A stretch of 64,000 nucleotides of DNA from Owenweeksia sp965229445 (GTDB lineage: Bacteria > Bacteroidota > Bacteroidia > Flavobacteriales > Schleiferiaceae), in assembly GCA_965229445.1 (NCBI GenBank), contig OZ245876.1, positions 1,178,001 through 1,242,000 on the forward strand. The letters run 5' to 3'. This document shows, piece after piece, positions 42,193-53,200 of the stretch; position 1 is the stretch's first letter, and each line of letters begins with the position of its first letter. The notes under the pieces were generated by a model that was given only the letters and a program-made list of their open reading frames with translations, ran no database searches and was not told the DNA's origin. The translations under genes and the position numbers were made by a program.

Positions 42193-42960
42193 ATGATTAG
42201 GCCCAAGAAGTTTTTAGGTCAGCATTTCCTTAAGAATTCTGGCACCGCCCGGCGTATCCTTAGTGCCTTAACGGCAGAGGAAACCGATGCTGTGCTGGAA
42301 GTTGGGCCGGGAATGGGGGTGCTAACCAGGGATTTGGTTTCGCGATTTCCTAATCTGGAGGTGGTTGAGTTGGATCATGATGCGGCCGAATACCTTATTG
42401 AACAGGGAATAATCGAAGAAAATAGAATTCATCGGGATGATTTCTTAAAACTCCATTTGCAAAGCATGTTTCCGCCACCTTTATCCATTATTGGCAACTT
42501 TCCCTATAATATCTCGAGTCAGATTGTCTTTAAAATTCTTGAGAATCCTGATCTCGTGAAAGAAATGGTGGGCATGTTTCAAAAGGAGGTGGCGGATAGA
42601 ATAGCGGCGGGTCCTGGAAGTAAGACTTATGGTATTTTAAGTGTGCTAACCGCTGCCTACTATCATTCTGAATATCTTTTTACCGTTGAACCGGAAGAGT
42701 TTATACCCCCACCCAAAGTACGTTCTGGGGTGATTAGACTGGTGAGGCGAGAAGATAAGTTGGATTTTGAACGGAAGGCTTTATACCGGGTGGTAAAGAT
42801 GGCGTTTAACCAGCGAAGAAAGACCTTGAGAAATGCCTTAAAAGCCCTTAACTTATCCACCGATTTAACTGCCACTCCACTTTTTGACAAAAGAGCAGAG
42901 CAGTTGAGCCTTTCAGACTATATAGATATTGCTAATAGACTAAATGAAGATGGAACCTGA
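42193..42960 (+). CDS. rsmA: 16S rRNA dimethyladenosine transferase
   Basis: A 255-residue SAM-dependent enzyme that dimethylates two adjacent adenines near the 3' end of 16S rRNA during ribosome assembly. Motifs: KKFLGQHFLKN at the N-terminus, LEVGPGMGVLT (SAM loop), and the catalytic GNFPYNISSQI. The C-terminal domain has PPPKVRSGVIRLVRR and FNQRRKTLRNALK. Length is normal for the family. It overlaps mgtE by 17 bases. Confidence 0.96.
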   Translation: MIRPKKFLGQHFLKNSGTARRILSALTAEETDAVLEVGPGMGVLTRDLVSRFPNLEVVELDHDAAEYLIEQGIIEENRIHRDDFLKLHLQSMFPPPLSIIGNFPYNISSQIVFKILENPDLVKEMVGMFQKEVADRIAAGPGSKTYGILSVLTAAYYHSEYLFTVEPEEFIPPPKVRSGVIRLVRREDKLDFERKALYRVVKMAFNQRRKTLRNALKALNLSTDLTATPLFDKRAEQLSLSDYIDIANRLNEDGT

Positions 42961-44302
42961 GATCTCAAAAGAATTTCTGGAGCAACTCCGCGAAGATATA
43001 GACGGAGGTAAATTGCATGATCGCTTACCGGAGATTAACGAGATGCACCATGCTGATATTGCGGAGGTGTTGCAAAACCTTCCCCTGGAAACTACGCGAT
43101 TGCTTTTTTCCGTTTTGGATGACGAGAAATCCGCGGATGCTATTGTTGAGCTAGACGATGAGTTAAGATCCAAGATCTTAGAAGAGTATTCCGGACGTGA
43201 GATTGCCCGGGATCTGGTAGAGCATCTCGATTCTGATGACGCAGCCGATGTCATCAATGAACTGCCCATTTCTAAGCGGCGGGAAGTATTGAACAATATC
43301 GAAGACCCCGAAGAGGCTAAGGGTCTATCTAGTCTACTTGTATATCCCGAAAACACGGCCGGTGCACTTATGGCCACGGAGTTAATCAAGGTGAACAAAA
43401 ACCTCAAGGTGATGCAATGCGTGAGAGAGATGCGCCAGCAGGCTGAAAAGGTGGAGCAGGTTCACTCCATTTATGTGGTTGACGATGACAACCAATTATT
43501 GGGAACGCTTTCTCTTAAAAAATTACTAACCACCTCCACGCAAACTCCTATAAGTGAGGTGTATACAGACATTGTGAACACGGTGGTGGCTACCGAAGAT
43601 GCAGAAGATGTGGCGCGTAAAATGGAGAAATATGATTTGTTGGTTTTACCGGTTATTGATGAGGATAATCACCTGCTAGGTAGAATTACCATTGATGATG
43701 TGGTGGATGTAATCAGGGATGAAGCCAGGGAAGACTATGCTTATGCATCTGGATTAACCGGTGATGTCGAATCCCATGATCGCATGAGAACCGTCGTAAA
43801 GGCGCGTTTACCTTGGCTGCTTATTGGACTGTTTGGGGGTATAGCCGCTGCCTGGGTAATAGGTAGATTTGAAGATGACCTGGCGGCCATTCCTAAACTA
43901 GCCTTTTTCATCCCTCTAATAGCTGCCATGGGCGGTAATGTGGGTGTGCAATCTTCCGCGATCATCGTGCAAGGCCTGGCCAGCAAAGCCAATATGGGAA
44001 CACTCTCCAACCGACTATTTAAGGAATTGGGTGTGGGGGTGGTTAACGGATTGATCCTGGGAGTAGTTATAATAGCCTCTAGTTTAATTCTAGGATATGG
44101 CACCGAAATGGCAATGACCGTGGCCTCCTCGCTGATTGCCGTAATCATTGTAGCGGCCTTGGTTGGAACATTTGTTCCGCTCTTATTGGATAAATACAAG
44201 ATCGATCCTGCATTGGCCACCGGACCATTTATTACCACTCTTAATGATATTTTAGGTCTGTTTATCTACTTCATGATTGGACGAGCCATATTGGGATTCT
44301 GA
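42944..44302 (+). CDS. mgtE: Magnesium transporter MgtE
   Basis: A 452-residue channel with an MgtE N-domain (about 20-125, HHADIAEVLQNLP-like HHADIAEVLQ, DDAADVINELP), a CBS pair (about 130-255, PENTAGALMATELI) and five C-terminal helices. The pore segment AMGGNVGVQSSAIIVQGLA and the C-terminal ALATGPFITTLNDILGLFIYF (in parts) are hallmark. Magnesium binding by the N and CBS domains closes the channel when the ion is abundant. The start lies inside the rsmA 3' end, and the stop overlaps the next ATG. Confidence 0.95.
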   Translation: MKMEPEISKEFLEQLREDIDGGKLHDRLPEINEMHHADIAEVLQNLPLETTRLLFSVLDDEKSADAIVELDDELRSKILEEYSGREIARDLVEHLDSDDAADVINELPISKRREVLNNIEDPEEAKGLSSLLVYPENTAGALMATELIKVNKNLKVMQCVREMRQQAEKVEQVHSIYVVDDDNQLLGTLSLKKLLTTSTQTPISEVYTDIVNTVVATEDAEDVARKMEKYDLLVLPVIDEDNHLLGRITIDDVVDVIRDEAREDYAYASGLTGDVESHDRMRTVVKARLPWLLIGLFGGIAAAWVIGRFEDDLAAIPKLAFFIPLIAAMGGNVGVQSSAIIVQGLASKANMGTLSNRLFKELGVGVVNGLILGVVIIASSLILGYGTEMAMTVASSLIAVIIVAALVGTFVPLLLDKYKIDPALATGPFITTLNDILGLFIYFMIGRAILGF

Positions 44303-45927
44303 TGATGTTTTACTTCAAAAAGGCTATTCGAAGACTACTTCTGTTTATAATTATTGCGCTGAGTTTTTATTCACTAGATGCTCAGGATAGCAACTTGGTT
44401 GGAATAGATTCCGGACTGGTAGATTTAAGAGGAAGCGTGAAGTTGGAGGAAGACACGCTCTTTTTTCTCTATGAATCTTCGGCAACCATATCTGCCAGAG
44501 AGAGAGCGGGACTAGCCAACCAGAGAATACGGAGCATTGCCAACCTACCAAAATATGATAAGCGAAGGTTAAAATTAAAGGATACTCTGGATGGAGTGTT
44601 CATACTATATGACAGCCTTTACATAATTAAAATAACCGCCCTGGATGCCCTGGGCGAAGGATTAGAGGATAAGCGCCTGGTTGCCAAAAATTCCGTTCTC
44701 AAAATCAACGGGGCCATTGAAAAGTACAGAGCTACCAAAGGATTTGCTGGAATTATCCGTGAAATCGCGATCAGTATTGCAGTCCTACTCATCTTCATCA
44801 TAGTCGTTTTTATCACCAATAGGTTATTCAGGTACCTAAAATGGCGATTGGTAAAATCATCTTCAAAATATCTCAATGGATTAAGAATTAAGAAGTATGA
44901 ATTGTTGGGTAAGGATCGCATGCATTCCCTAGTGATTTTTGTACTCAACGTATTTCGGATCTTGTTTTTAGTGGTGGTGTTTTATATTACCTTACCATTG
45001 ATCTTAAATCTGTTTCCCTGGACAGAAGGTATAGCCGAAATGCTCATCGATTTTGTTCTTGACCCGCTCAAGGATATGGTAAGGGGAATTGTAGATTATA
45101 TTCCCAGCCTCTTCACAATAATTCTCATCTTTCTTCTGGTACGTTTTTTTGTCAGAGGAATCAATCACATTGCCGGGGATATTAAAACAGAAAAGCTAAG
45201 TCTGCCGGGTTTTTATCCAGACTGGGCTGTACCCACGGCAAGATTATTAAGTGTACTGCTATACGCCTTTATGTTTGTTATTATCTGGCCCTACTTGCCT
45301 GGTTCAGATAGCCCTGCCTTCAAGGGTATTACCGTTTTTCTCGGATTACTGGTTACCTTGGGATCCTCCTCAGCCATAGCCAATATTGTTTCAGGAATGG
45401 TGATCACCTATATGAGGCCCTATCAAGTTGGTCACCGGGTGCGTATTGGAGAGGTAGTGGGAGATGTGGTTGAGAAAAACTTGTTGGTTACTCGAATTAA
45501 GACCATCAAGAATGAAATTGTGACGGTACCCAATAGCAAGGTGATGGCGGGTGAAAGCATCAATTTTAGTCTCTCCTCAAATGAGCACGGAGGTCTGATC
45601 ATCAATTCGGAAGTTACTATAGGATATGATGTGAACTGGCGTCTTGTCCATCGGTTATTGAAGGATGCCGCAGCAAAAACACCCTTAATCAAAAAGGACC
45701 CGCCACCGTTTGTACTGCAAACTGCCTTAGATGATTTTTATGTGAGATACCAGATCAATGCATATACTGAAAGCCCACAGGATCAGGCAGCAATTTACAG
45801 TGATCTACACGCCTTAATTCAGGACGAATTTGCCAAGGCAGGGGTTGAGATTATGTCGCCGCACTTTCGAGCCAATCGCGATGGCGAGTCAACTATTCCG
45901 GAACTTCCTTCAAATAATAGATTGTGA
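44302..45927 (+). CDS. MscS-type mechanosensitive channel
   Basis: A 541-residue membrane protein. An N-terminal signal-like helix (LLLFIIIALSFYSLDAQ) and a periplasmic segment of about 120 residues come first, then about five helices. The MscS core includes the pore helix VTLGSSSAIANIVSGMVI and the beta domain RPYQVGHRVRIGEVVGDV, IVTVPNSKVMAGESINFS. It opens under membrane tension to release solutes. The long N-terminal part is larger than in the small MscS type. It overlaps mgtE by 1 base and the next gene by 4, so the rsmA-mgtE-mscS-dehydrogenase run is one operon. Confidence 0.9.
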   Translation: MMFYFKKAIRRLLLFIIIALSFYSLDAQDSNLVGIDSGLVDLRGSVKLEEDTLFFLYESSATISARERAGLANQRIRSIANLPKYDKRRLKLKDTLDGVFILYDSLYIIKITALDALGEGLEDKRLVAKNSVLKINGAIEKYRATKGFAGIIREIAISIAVLLIFIIVVFITNRLFRYLKWRLVKSSSKYLNGLRIKKYELLGKDRMHSLVIFVLNVFRILFLVVVFYITLPLILNLFPWTEGIAEMLIDFVLDPLKDMVRGIVDYIPSLFTIILIFLLVRFFVRGINHIAGDIKTEKLSLPGFYPDWAVPTARLLSVLLYAFMFVIIWPYLPGSDSPAFKGITVFLGLLVTLGSSSAIANIVSGMVITYMRPYQVGHRVRIGEVVGDVVEKNLLVTRIKTIKNEIVTVPNSKVMAGESINFSLSSNEHGGLIINSEVTIGYDVNWRLVHRLLKDAAAKTPLIKKDPPPFVLQTALDDFYVRYQINAYTESPQDQAAIYSDLHALIQDEFAKAGVEIMSPHFRANRDGESTIPELPSNNRL

Positions 45928-46859
45928 AAGTCTTAATCCTAGATAAAGTAGACCCAATCCTCTACCATGGTCTTGAAAGATTGGGTTATGAGTTGATTGA
46001 AGATTATACTTCGCCTTTGTCGACATTGTTGCAAAAAACAGAAGAAATAAGTGGCTTAATTTTGAGAAGCAGAATTAGTGTAAATCGCGATTTCTTGGAT
46101 TCCGCACCACAACTTAAATTTATTGGAAGGGTTGGTGCAGGTATGGAAAATATAGATGTAGCCTATGCAACAGATTTAGGAGTCCGGTGCTTCAGAGCGG
46201 CTGAAGGAAACCGTACCGCGGTAGGCGAACACGCGCTGGGCATGCTTTTGATGTTATTAAATAACCTCCGGGTAGCGGATAATGAGGTAAGAAGCGGTAT
46301 TTGGCGGCGAGAGGAGAACCGGGGTACAGAGTTAGATGGAAAGATAGTCGGTATAGTTGGTTACGGTCAGATGGGCTCTGCTTTTGCTCAGAAATTATCC
46401 GGACTAAATGTTCAGGTACTAGCCTATGACCTTTATAAATCTGGTTTTGGCGATGCTCACGTTAAAGAAGTTGAAATGGAATATATTTTCAAGTATGCAG
46501 ATATTCTAAGTCTTCATGTTCCGGAAACAGACCTAACCAGAGCCATGGTTGATGAAGCATATTTAAACAGATTTGAGAAAGATATTTACGTGATAAATAC
46601 ATCCAGGGGCAAGGTGGTAAGGACCACAGACTTGATCAAGGCCATGAAGAGTTCAAAGGTCTTAGGGGCTTGTCTGGATGTTTTGGAATATGAGAGCACT
46701 TCCTTTGAGAATTTCTTTGATCGTGATTTGCCAGAAGATTTTAAGTATTTAATAGAATCAGACCGGACGGTGCTAAGTCCACATATTGCCGGGTGGACTC
46801 ATGAATCAAGAAAGAAAATGGCTTTGTCCATTTTACAGCAGATAGAAGCCATAAGTTAA
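45924..46859 (+). CDS. D-2-hydroxyacid dehydrogenase (SerA-like)
   Basis: A 311-residue NAD-dependent dehydrogenase. The nucleotide loop is GYGQMG in KIVGIVGYGQMGSAFA. The catalytic arginine lies in INTSRGKVV, the glutamate in CLDVLEYE and the histidine in SPHIAGWTHES. The short form, with no ACT domain, fits phosphoglycerate dehydrogenase of Bacteroidota or another 2-hydroxyacid dehydrogenase. The start is GTG overlapping the upstream stop. Substrate is not settled by the sequence. Confidence 0.85.
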   Translation: MKVLILDKVDPILYHGLERLGYELIEDYTSPLSTLLQKTEEISGLILRSRISVNRDFLDSAPQLKFIGRVGAGMENIDVAYATDLGVRCFRAAEGNRTAVGEHALGMLLMLLNNLRVADNEVRSGIWRREENRGTELDGKIVGIVGYGQMGSAFAQKLSGLNVQVLAYDLYKSGFGDAHVKEVEMEYIFKYADILSLHVPETDLTRAMVDEAYLNRFEKDIYVINTSRGKVVRTTDLIKAMKSSKVLGACLDVLEYESTSFENFFDRDLPEDFKYLIESDRTVLSPHIAGWTHESRKKMALSILQQIEAIS

Positions 46860-46903
46860 ATGAGATTTCTCCAGTCTAACATACCAATAGAACAGATCGC
46901 GGA

Positions 46904-48571
46904 ATGATGAACATCTCAGGGAGGGTTTTTTGTGAATGGAAGAAGAGCGTTTGCTCGTTAGGCACTATGCTGATGCTGACATGCCTGCTGGTTGCGTGTA
47001 AAGGAAGAGTGGATTTGCAAAGAGATCATGAAGTGTTCAGATACAATGAAAATGCCAATATCACATCTTTGGATCCGGCTTTTGCTAAGAATCAAGCGAA
47101 CCTATGGCCAGTAAATCAGGTATTTAACGGACTGGTGCAAATGAATAACCAGTTGATGGTGCAACCCTGTATTGCCAGCTCCTGGGAGATTGCTGATTCA
47201 GGAAGGGAATACATATTTCACTTGAGAAATGATGTGCTGTTTCACGATGATTCCTGCTTTAGTACCATTGACGAGAGGAGGGTGACAGCGGATGACTTTG
47301 TATACAGTTTTAACAGATTGCGCAGCTCTGAGTTAGCCGCACCGGGGAGCTGGATTTTTCAGAATCTGAAGTCGGCAGAAGCCCGGGATGACAGCACATT
47401 GATATTAAGGCTCCAGCATTCTTTTCCTCCTTTTTTGGGGCTATTAAGCATGAAGTATGCTTCAGTAGTTCCGCGTGAAGCCGTCTCTTTTTATGGCAAG
47501 AGATTCAGATCGCACCCGGTAGGAACAGGACCTTATTATTTTAAGCTTTGGATCGAGAATGAAAAGCTCGTATTAAGGCGTAATCCAGAATACTTTGAAG
47601 AAGATTCAATAGGTCAAAAGCTACCCTATCTGGAAGCCATTGCAATAAGTTTTATACCGGATAAACAAGCTGCCTTTATGGAATTTGTTAAAGGTGAGTT
47701 GGATTTCTTATCAGGTCTGGATGCATCGTATAAGGATGAGCTCTTAAGCTTCGATGGTCGTTTACAGGATAAGTATGCTGAAGAGTTTGACCTATATAGA
47801 CAGGATTATCTGAACACAGAGTACCTGGCTTTTATGGTAAACCCAGCACATGCTGCAGCTGATTCACCCTTGCTGGATGTTCGGGTAAGACGTGCCTTGA
47901 ATATGGGGTTTGACAGAGTGAAAATGATGAAGTACTTGCGCAATGATATCGGTAGGCCGGCTACTGAAGGTATGATTCCGGCGGGTTTACCATCATACAA
48001 TGCCGATGCTAATTACGGGTATGAGTATGATCCGGATAAAGCGCTTGAATTACTTGCAGAAGCGGGGTTTCCCCAGGGCAATGGCTTAACCGGAATTGTC
48101 TTACAGACTAATAGTTCCTATCTCGATCTCTGTGAATTTATTCAGGGAGAACTGGCAAACCTCGGCGTCAGAATATCAGTAGAGGTAAGTCCCCCGTCAA
48201 CGCTGAGACAAGCCATAGCCACCAGCAAAGTGCCTTTTTTTAGAGCCAGTTGGATTGCAGATTACCCTGATGCTGAGAACTTCTTATCCTTGTTTTATTC
48301 CGAGAATCACACACCAGATGGACCAAATTATACTCACTTTTCAAATGAATCTTTCGACAGTCTTTACAACACGGCTCTGAGTATTTCTGATGATGTTCAA
48401 CGACGGAAATTATACCTGGCCATGGATAGTCTGGTAATGTCAGAAGCTCCGGTCATCCCACTTTATTATGATCAAGTCTTACGCTTTTATCCCAAGCACC
48501 TGAGAGGCCTGGAAGGTAACGCTCTTAACATGCTGGATATTAAGTACGTAAGAAAAGGGGAGCCGCAATAG
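46904..48571 (+). CDS. Oligopeptide-binding ABC transporter lipoprotein
   Basis: A 555-residue solute-binding protein of family 5 (OppA/DppA type) with a lipobox LLVAC near residue 27. Family landmarks: NITSLDPAFAKNQANLWPVNQVFNGLV (in parts), VTADDFVYSFNRL, SHPVGTGPYYFKLW, and VRRALNMGFDRVKMMKYL. It would catch peptides or similar compounds for an ABC importer, but no permease or ATPase gene is nearby. It begins 44 bases after the dehydrogenase gene and may belong to the same transcript. Confidence 0.88.
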   Translation: MMNISGRVFCEWKKSVCSLGTMLMLTCLLVACKGRVDLQRDHEVFRYNENANITSLDPAFAKNQANLWPVNQVFNGLVQMNNQLMVQPCIASSWEIADSGREYIFHLRNDVLFHDDSCFSTIDERRVTADDFVYSFNRLRSSELAAPGSWIFQNLKSAEARDDSTLILRLQHSFPPFLGLLSMKYASVVPREAVSFYGKRFRSHPVGTGPYYFKLWIENEKLVLRRNPEYFEEDSIGQKLPYLEAIAISFIPDKQAAFMEFVKGELDFLSGLDASYKDELLSFDGRLQDKYAEEFDLYRQDYLNTEYLAFMVNPAHAAADSPLLDVRVRRALNMGFDRVKMMKYLRNDIGRPATEGMIPAGLPSYNADANYGYEYDPDKALELLAEAGFPQGNGLTGIVLQTNSSYLDLCEFIQGELANLGVRISVEVSPPSTLRQAIATSKVPFFRASWIADYPDAENFLSLFYSENHTPDGPNYTHFSNESFDSLYNTALSISDDVQRRKLYLAMDSLVMSEAPVIPLYYDQVLRFYPKHLRGLEGNALNMLDIKYVRKGEPQ

Positions 48572-48871
48572 ACATTCGGTTAAACCACGCTCATCTGATA
48601 GTCTTTCATTTCAGAAACCTATCCACTGCACTTCATTGGAAACCAGGTCGATAACCGATTCAATTATCGCCATTCCATACTGTAAATAGCTGATAGTAAG
48701 CACTTAGCAATTCAAAATGTAGCTTTTGGCCTAAGCGACCGTGTATCTTTGGGAGGTCACCTCAGGGTGATGAAACAATTGAAAACTCTCGGTTTGGAAA
48801 CGCGGTTAGCGGCCACTTCACTCACCCGGTTAAGCTTTGCATGGGTGTGTATTCTCAATCTTCCGATTCTG
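48572..48871. other. Intergenic leader of the glycan-synthase genes
   Basis: About 300 bases. The only clear signal is the promoter at 48726-48751. No hairpin with a T-run is seen after the peptide-binding lipoprotein gene. Confidence 0.45.
48726..48751 (+). promoter_or_regulatory. Promoter of the glycosidase/GT2 genes
   Basis: TTG at 48726-48728 (within TTTTGG), a 15-base spacer and TATCTTTG at 48744-48751: a full -7 match with a slightly short spacer. Confidence 0.55.
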
Positions 48872-50215
48872 ATGTTCTATTTCAGAATCAAAAGGGGAGC
48901 CAGATTCCTTTTATTTAACCTATCCTTAATCACACTATTCACAGCAAGTACTGCATGCTCCAGCAATAGCGTATCCTCTCATCATCAGCCTGTGGTAGAG
49001 GTGATCAAGGCAGATGGGGTTTACACTATTTTAAGAAATGGGGAGCCATTTGTAATTCAAGGCGTTGCCGGTCATGAACACCTGGGAAGGCTAAAACGCA
49101 TGGGTGGAAATACCATCCGGGTTTATGACACCAATAATCTGGGACAGATTCTCGATAGTGCCGAGGCGCATGGCCTGGCCGTGATTGCGGGAATATGGAT
49201 GATGGGAGATTTGGAAATGGACTACACCGATAGTTTCATGGTAGCTGAACAGTATGATGCGATTAAAGAATCGGTTCAACGTTATCGGGATCACCCCGCC
49301 TTACTCATGTGGTGTCTCGGTAATGAGATTTCATATCGCGCATCTTTTCAGGAATTGTTCTTTCCCAGGAAAATGTGGTTGGCCTTTGAAGATTTGGTTG
49401 ATATGATTCATGAAGAAGACCCAAATCATCCAGTAACCACTACGATAACTAACTTTCAGAGAAAGCGTCTGCTCTACTTCAAATTTCGTGTACCTCAGCT
49501 AGACCTCGTCGGTATAAACACTTTTGGCAGAATAAAAACCCTGAAGCAAATGTCAGCCTTCTATAATTGGTTTTTTGACATGCCATACTTTCTGGCTGAA
49601 TGGGCAATACGGGGTCCCTGGGAATCAGCAGACACTAAGTGGGACACGCCTATTGAAAAAAGCGGTTCTGCCAAAGCGCGAAAGTATGTACAGTACTATC
49701 AGGAATTCATCCCTCATTCCGATCCACGTTTTTTAGGATCATGTGTTTTTTATTGGGGACAGAAGCAGGAACATACGCACAGTTGGTTTAGTCTTTTCAC
49801 CAGTGATGGCAAACCAACTCCTGCTCTACAAGCGCTCGAGGAAATATGGACAGGCAAGAAACCCGGCAATCGCATTGTGGTTACGGATAGCTTATTGTTA
49901 AATGGAAAATCTTCTCAGGATAACATCATCCTCAATCCGGGAGAATTGGTACAAGCCCACTTATTTGCCTATGATTACGAAGATGATTTGTTGGAGACAG
50001 AATGGGAAATTCTACCTGATTCCTGGCACTTTGACTATCGTGCTATCAATTACAAACCTGCACCCCTCGAAGGTCTGATACAGGTTAAAGCCAAGCGTGA
50101 TCTGAAGTTTGTTGCACCGTCAAGGGAAGGATCCTATCGACTTTTTGCAAAGGTGAGTGATTCCGGTAGTGGAGGAGCAAGCCTTATCAACACCACATTT
50201 TTAGTAGTGCAATGA
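48872..50215 (+). CDS. Glycoside hydrolase-like lipoprotein
   Basis: A lipoprotein with a TIM-barrel glycosidase domain of the GH2/GH5-like (clan GH-A) type and a C-terminal beta-sandwich. From the ATG at 48872 the signal is FLLFNLSLITLFTASTAC. The barrel has GVAGHEHLGRLKRMGGNTIRVYDT (in parts), the acid/base Glu152 in WCLGNEIS and the nucleophile candidate Glu243 in YFLAEWA. An ATG at 48770 would add 34 residues with a second hydrophobic stretch, so I prefer the later start. The stop overlaps the next gene by 4 bases. The protein is paralogous to the last third of that gene's product, and probably trims or remodels the glycan made by it. The substrate is unknown. Confidence 0.78.
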   Translation: MFYFRIKRGARFLLFNLSLITLFTASTACSSNSVSSHHQPVVEVIKADGVYTILRNGEPFVIQGVAGHEHLGRLKRMGGNTIRVYDTNNLGQILDSAEAHGLAVIAGIWMMGDLEMDYTDSFMVAEQYDAIKESVQRYRDHPALLMWCLGNEISYRASFQELFFPRKMWLAFEDLVDMIHEEDPNHPVTTTITNFQRKRLLYFKFRVPQLDLVGINTFGRIKTLKQMSAFYNWFFDMPYFLAEWAIRGPWESADTKWDTPIEKSGSAKARKYVQYYQEFIPHSDPRFLGSCVFYWGQKQEHTHSWFSLFTSDGKPTPALQALEEIWTGKKPGNRIVVTDSLLLNGKSSQDNIILNPGELVQAHLFAYDYEDDLLETEWEILPDSWHFDYRAINYKPAPLEGLIQVKAKRDLKFVAPSREGSYRLFAKVSDSGSGGASLINTTFLVVQ

Positions 50216-53200
50216 AGCAGGGCATAACCAATATTCGATCGCCCAGGCGCGGGGAGAAGTCAGCGCTCCGAATAATGATTCTGATCGGGGTGGCCTCAAT
50301 GCTTTATATGATGAAGTGGCTGTTGCGACCAATGCATATAGGGTATGCACCGCTGTATTGGTTGGTTATCGCTACTATGGTGTATTTATTATTGAGGATA
50401 CTGCATGAGTGGTATCATTACTTTTTTATCACCGTACCAGATAAACCTCATCTGAAAACAGCATTTAAGGTTGATGTTTTTACCACTTACTGTGAAGGTG
50501 AGCCCTATGAGATGGTTGAAGAAACTCTGCGGGCAATAAAGAATATTAAATATCCCCATGAGAGTTATTTGTGCGATGACGCTGGCGAAGCACGCATAAA
50601 AAAACTCTGTAAGGAATTGGGAATTCACTATGTTACCAGAGATAACTTAATAGACGCCAAAGCCGGAAATATCAACAATGCCCTGCAAAAATCCCGCGGC
50701 GACATCTGTGTGATTTTGGATCCGGATCATGTACCTAATCCCAATTTTCTTCATAAGGTGTTGCCTCATTTTGAGGATCCGAAAATAGGTTTTGTGCAGG
50801 TGGTACAGGCCTATAAAAACAAACATGAAAGCTTAGTTGCCAAAGGTGCCGCGCAACAGACTTTTCAGTTTTATGGTCCGATGATGATGACCATGAACAA
50901 ATACGGCACCGTTCAGGCGATTGGTGCCAATTGCACTTTTAGGCGAAAGGCACTGGATTCCATTGGCGGGCATGCGGCAGGACTGGCAGAAGATATGCAT
51001 ACCGCCATGCAACTTCATGCAAAAGGTTGGAAATCAGTATATGAACCGGCAATTGTTGCCAGGGGGCTGGTTCCATCCACGCTAAGTGGTTATTATAAGC
51101 AGCAGTTAAAATGGGCTAAAGGAACTACTGACCTTTTGGTCAAGGTTTACCCTAAACTATTTAAGACATTTACGCGCAATCAGAAGTTGCACTATGGGAC
51201 TATTCCCTTTCACTACTTCTCGGGCTTCGTGTTTCTTCTAAATTTTCTTATTCCCATTCTCGCATTAGTTTTTAACCTCATTCCCATGAAGGTGGACTTA
51301 ATGCACTTGATGCTGGTGGCTACACCCTTTATGTGTACCACCTTGTTGATTCGGCACTTTGTACAGCGATGGGTGATGGAAGAATCGGAAAGAGGTTTTC
51401 ACCTAATCGGTGGCGTATTACATATTGGTACCTGGTGGATCAATATTTTGGGCGTCGTATTTACTTTTTTCAAAGTAGAAGTGCCCTATGATCCAACCCC
51501 AAAAGATGGTAAAGAAGGCAATACTCTGCTTTTAAATATGCCCAATATTATTGTGGGATTGGCTTCCTTGGCCGCGGTAGTATATGGGCTTTCCATTGAC
51601 TGGAGTCCTTTCTCATTGGTAATGGCGTCGCTGGCCATATTTAACACCGGCTTTATGGCTTTTATGGTGGTGGCTGGCCTTCAGCCTAAAATTCGTGAGT
51701 TCAGAAAAAGGCAACAATTCTTTGATGGGGCGATGAAGGGTGTGGAGCGAGTAAGTCGCAATGCATGGTTTGTCCGCCACTCCCTCTACTCAGGATTCAG
51801 ACGTGCGGGATTGCCTTTAACCGTACTGGTGACATTGGTGAGCATGTTTCTTTATAAGTTCAGTCCCGGCCCTCAAGCCTATGATCATTTTCAGACACAT
51901 CCCTTCTACACAGGGGTGTACAGCCCGTCTTCTGCTGAGGTTGGAATTACGAGTATCCAAGAAGTTAAAAAGCTGGAAGACAGTTATGGAATAGAGATGA
52001 ATTTAATGCCATTCTACCTGGCGTGGACCGAAGATTCAGTCAGGCAATTTCCAGCCGAGTATTTCCATGAGATATATGATTCAAAAGCATTTCCTCTGGT
52101 TACCTGGGAACCATGGATATCTACTTTCTCAGATGAAAAATTCAGGGAAGGAGAGACCTTTAAACTGATTGCGGAAGGAAATTTTGATGACTTTATTGCC
52201 AGCATGGCAGATAGGTTTAAATCACTTAATAAACCGGTATTTCTGCGTTTCGCTCACGAACCCGATAATCCCCAGTATCCATGGTCTGAAAAGGGTTTGC
52301 TCGACCCCGGCCAGTATAAAGCGGCCTGGATTCGGACTCAGAATATTTTTACGGAAAGAGACGCTGACAATGTAATATGGGTTTGGAATCCCTGGCACGC
52401 AGAGTCGGCAGAAGCCTTCTTTCCCGGTTCACCCTATGTTGATTGGATAGGCTTGACTTTGCTCAACTATTATGAAATGAATAAGGGGAGTGAATGGAAG
52501 AGTTTTGAAAAGCTCTATTCCTCGTACGACAGTACCGGAATATTTGATCATCAGTTACCGGTAATGCTTGCCGAATTTGGATCTCTGGAAGACAAAGGCA
52601 GACAGCTGAAATGGTTTAAGGATGCTTTTGAAAGTATAGAGGACGAGCATCCTGAAATTCGTGGCTTGGTGATATTCGAAGATTCCTCAGATGAGAACAT
52701 ACCGGGCCATGCAGCAGCAACCTATGCAAGTTTAGACTGGTCCATGAAAGATGAAGGACGTATTCTAAATGCGTTAAAAACGCACTTTGGCCGATCCATG
52801 GTTCTCCTCCCGGAGGCGATGCCTGAAAATAATCCACCTGTCCATCTTGAGGATAGGCGCGCAATATCTCTAGAAACTAACAGGATCCGCGGTATTAACT
52901 TTCACAAGGGTAAAGACTGGAAAGGGAATTACGATGAGCTCTCAATGCGCACCGCAGAGAAGGATTTCGGCAGCATAAAGAAGCTGGGAGCGCAATCCGT
53001 AAAGTGGTACGGACCGGGTATCTACGATAGGAATGCCCTGCGGGCTTCTGCAGAGAATGAAATGGACATCATGTATTCTTTTTGGGTACCGGATCACCTC
53101 GATTATGTAAATGATCAGGATAAGCTTGCGGAGCTTGAAGCGAGGATATTAAAGGCGGTAAAAAGATACGCGGATGAACCGCATATTATTGCCTGGAATT

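Noticed and set aside
43741..44238. 165-codon open frame opposite mgtE
   Set aside because: It is antisense to the well-supported MgtE membrane domain, and its composition (rich in T, S, P, I) is what mirrored membrane codons give.
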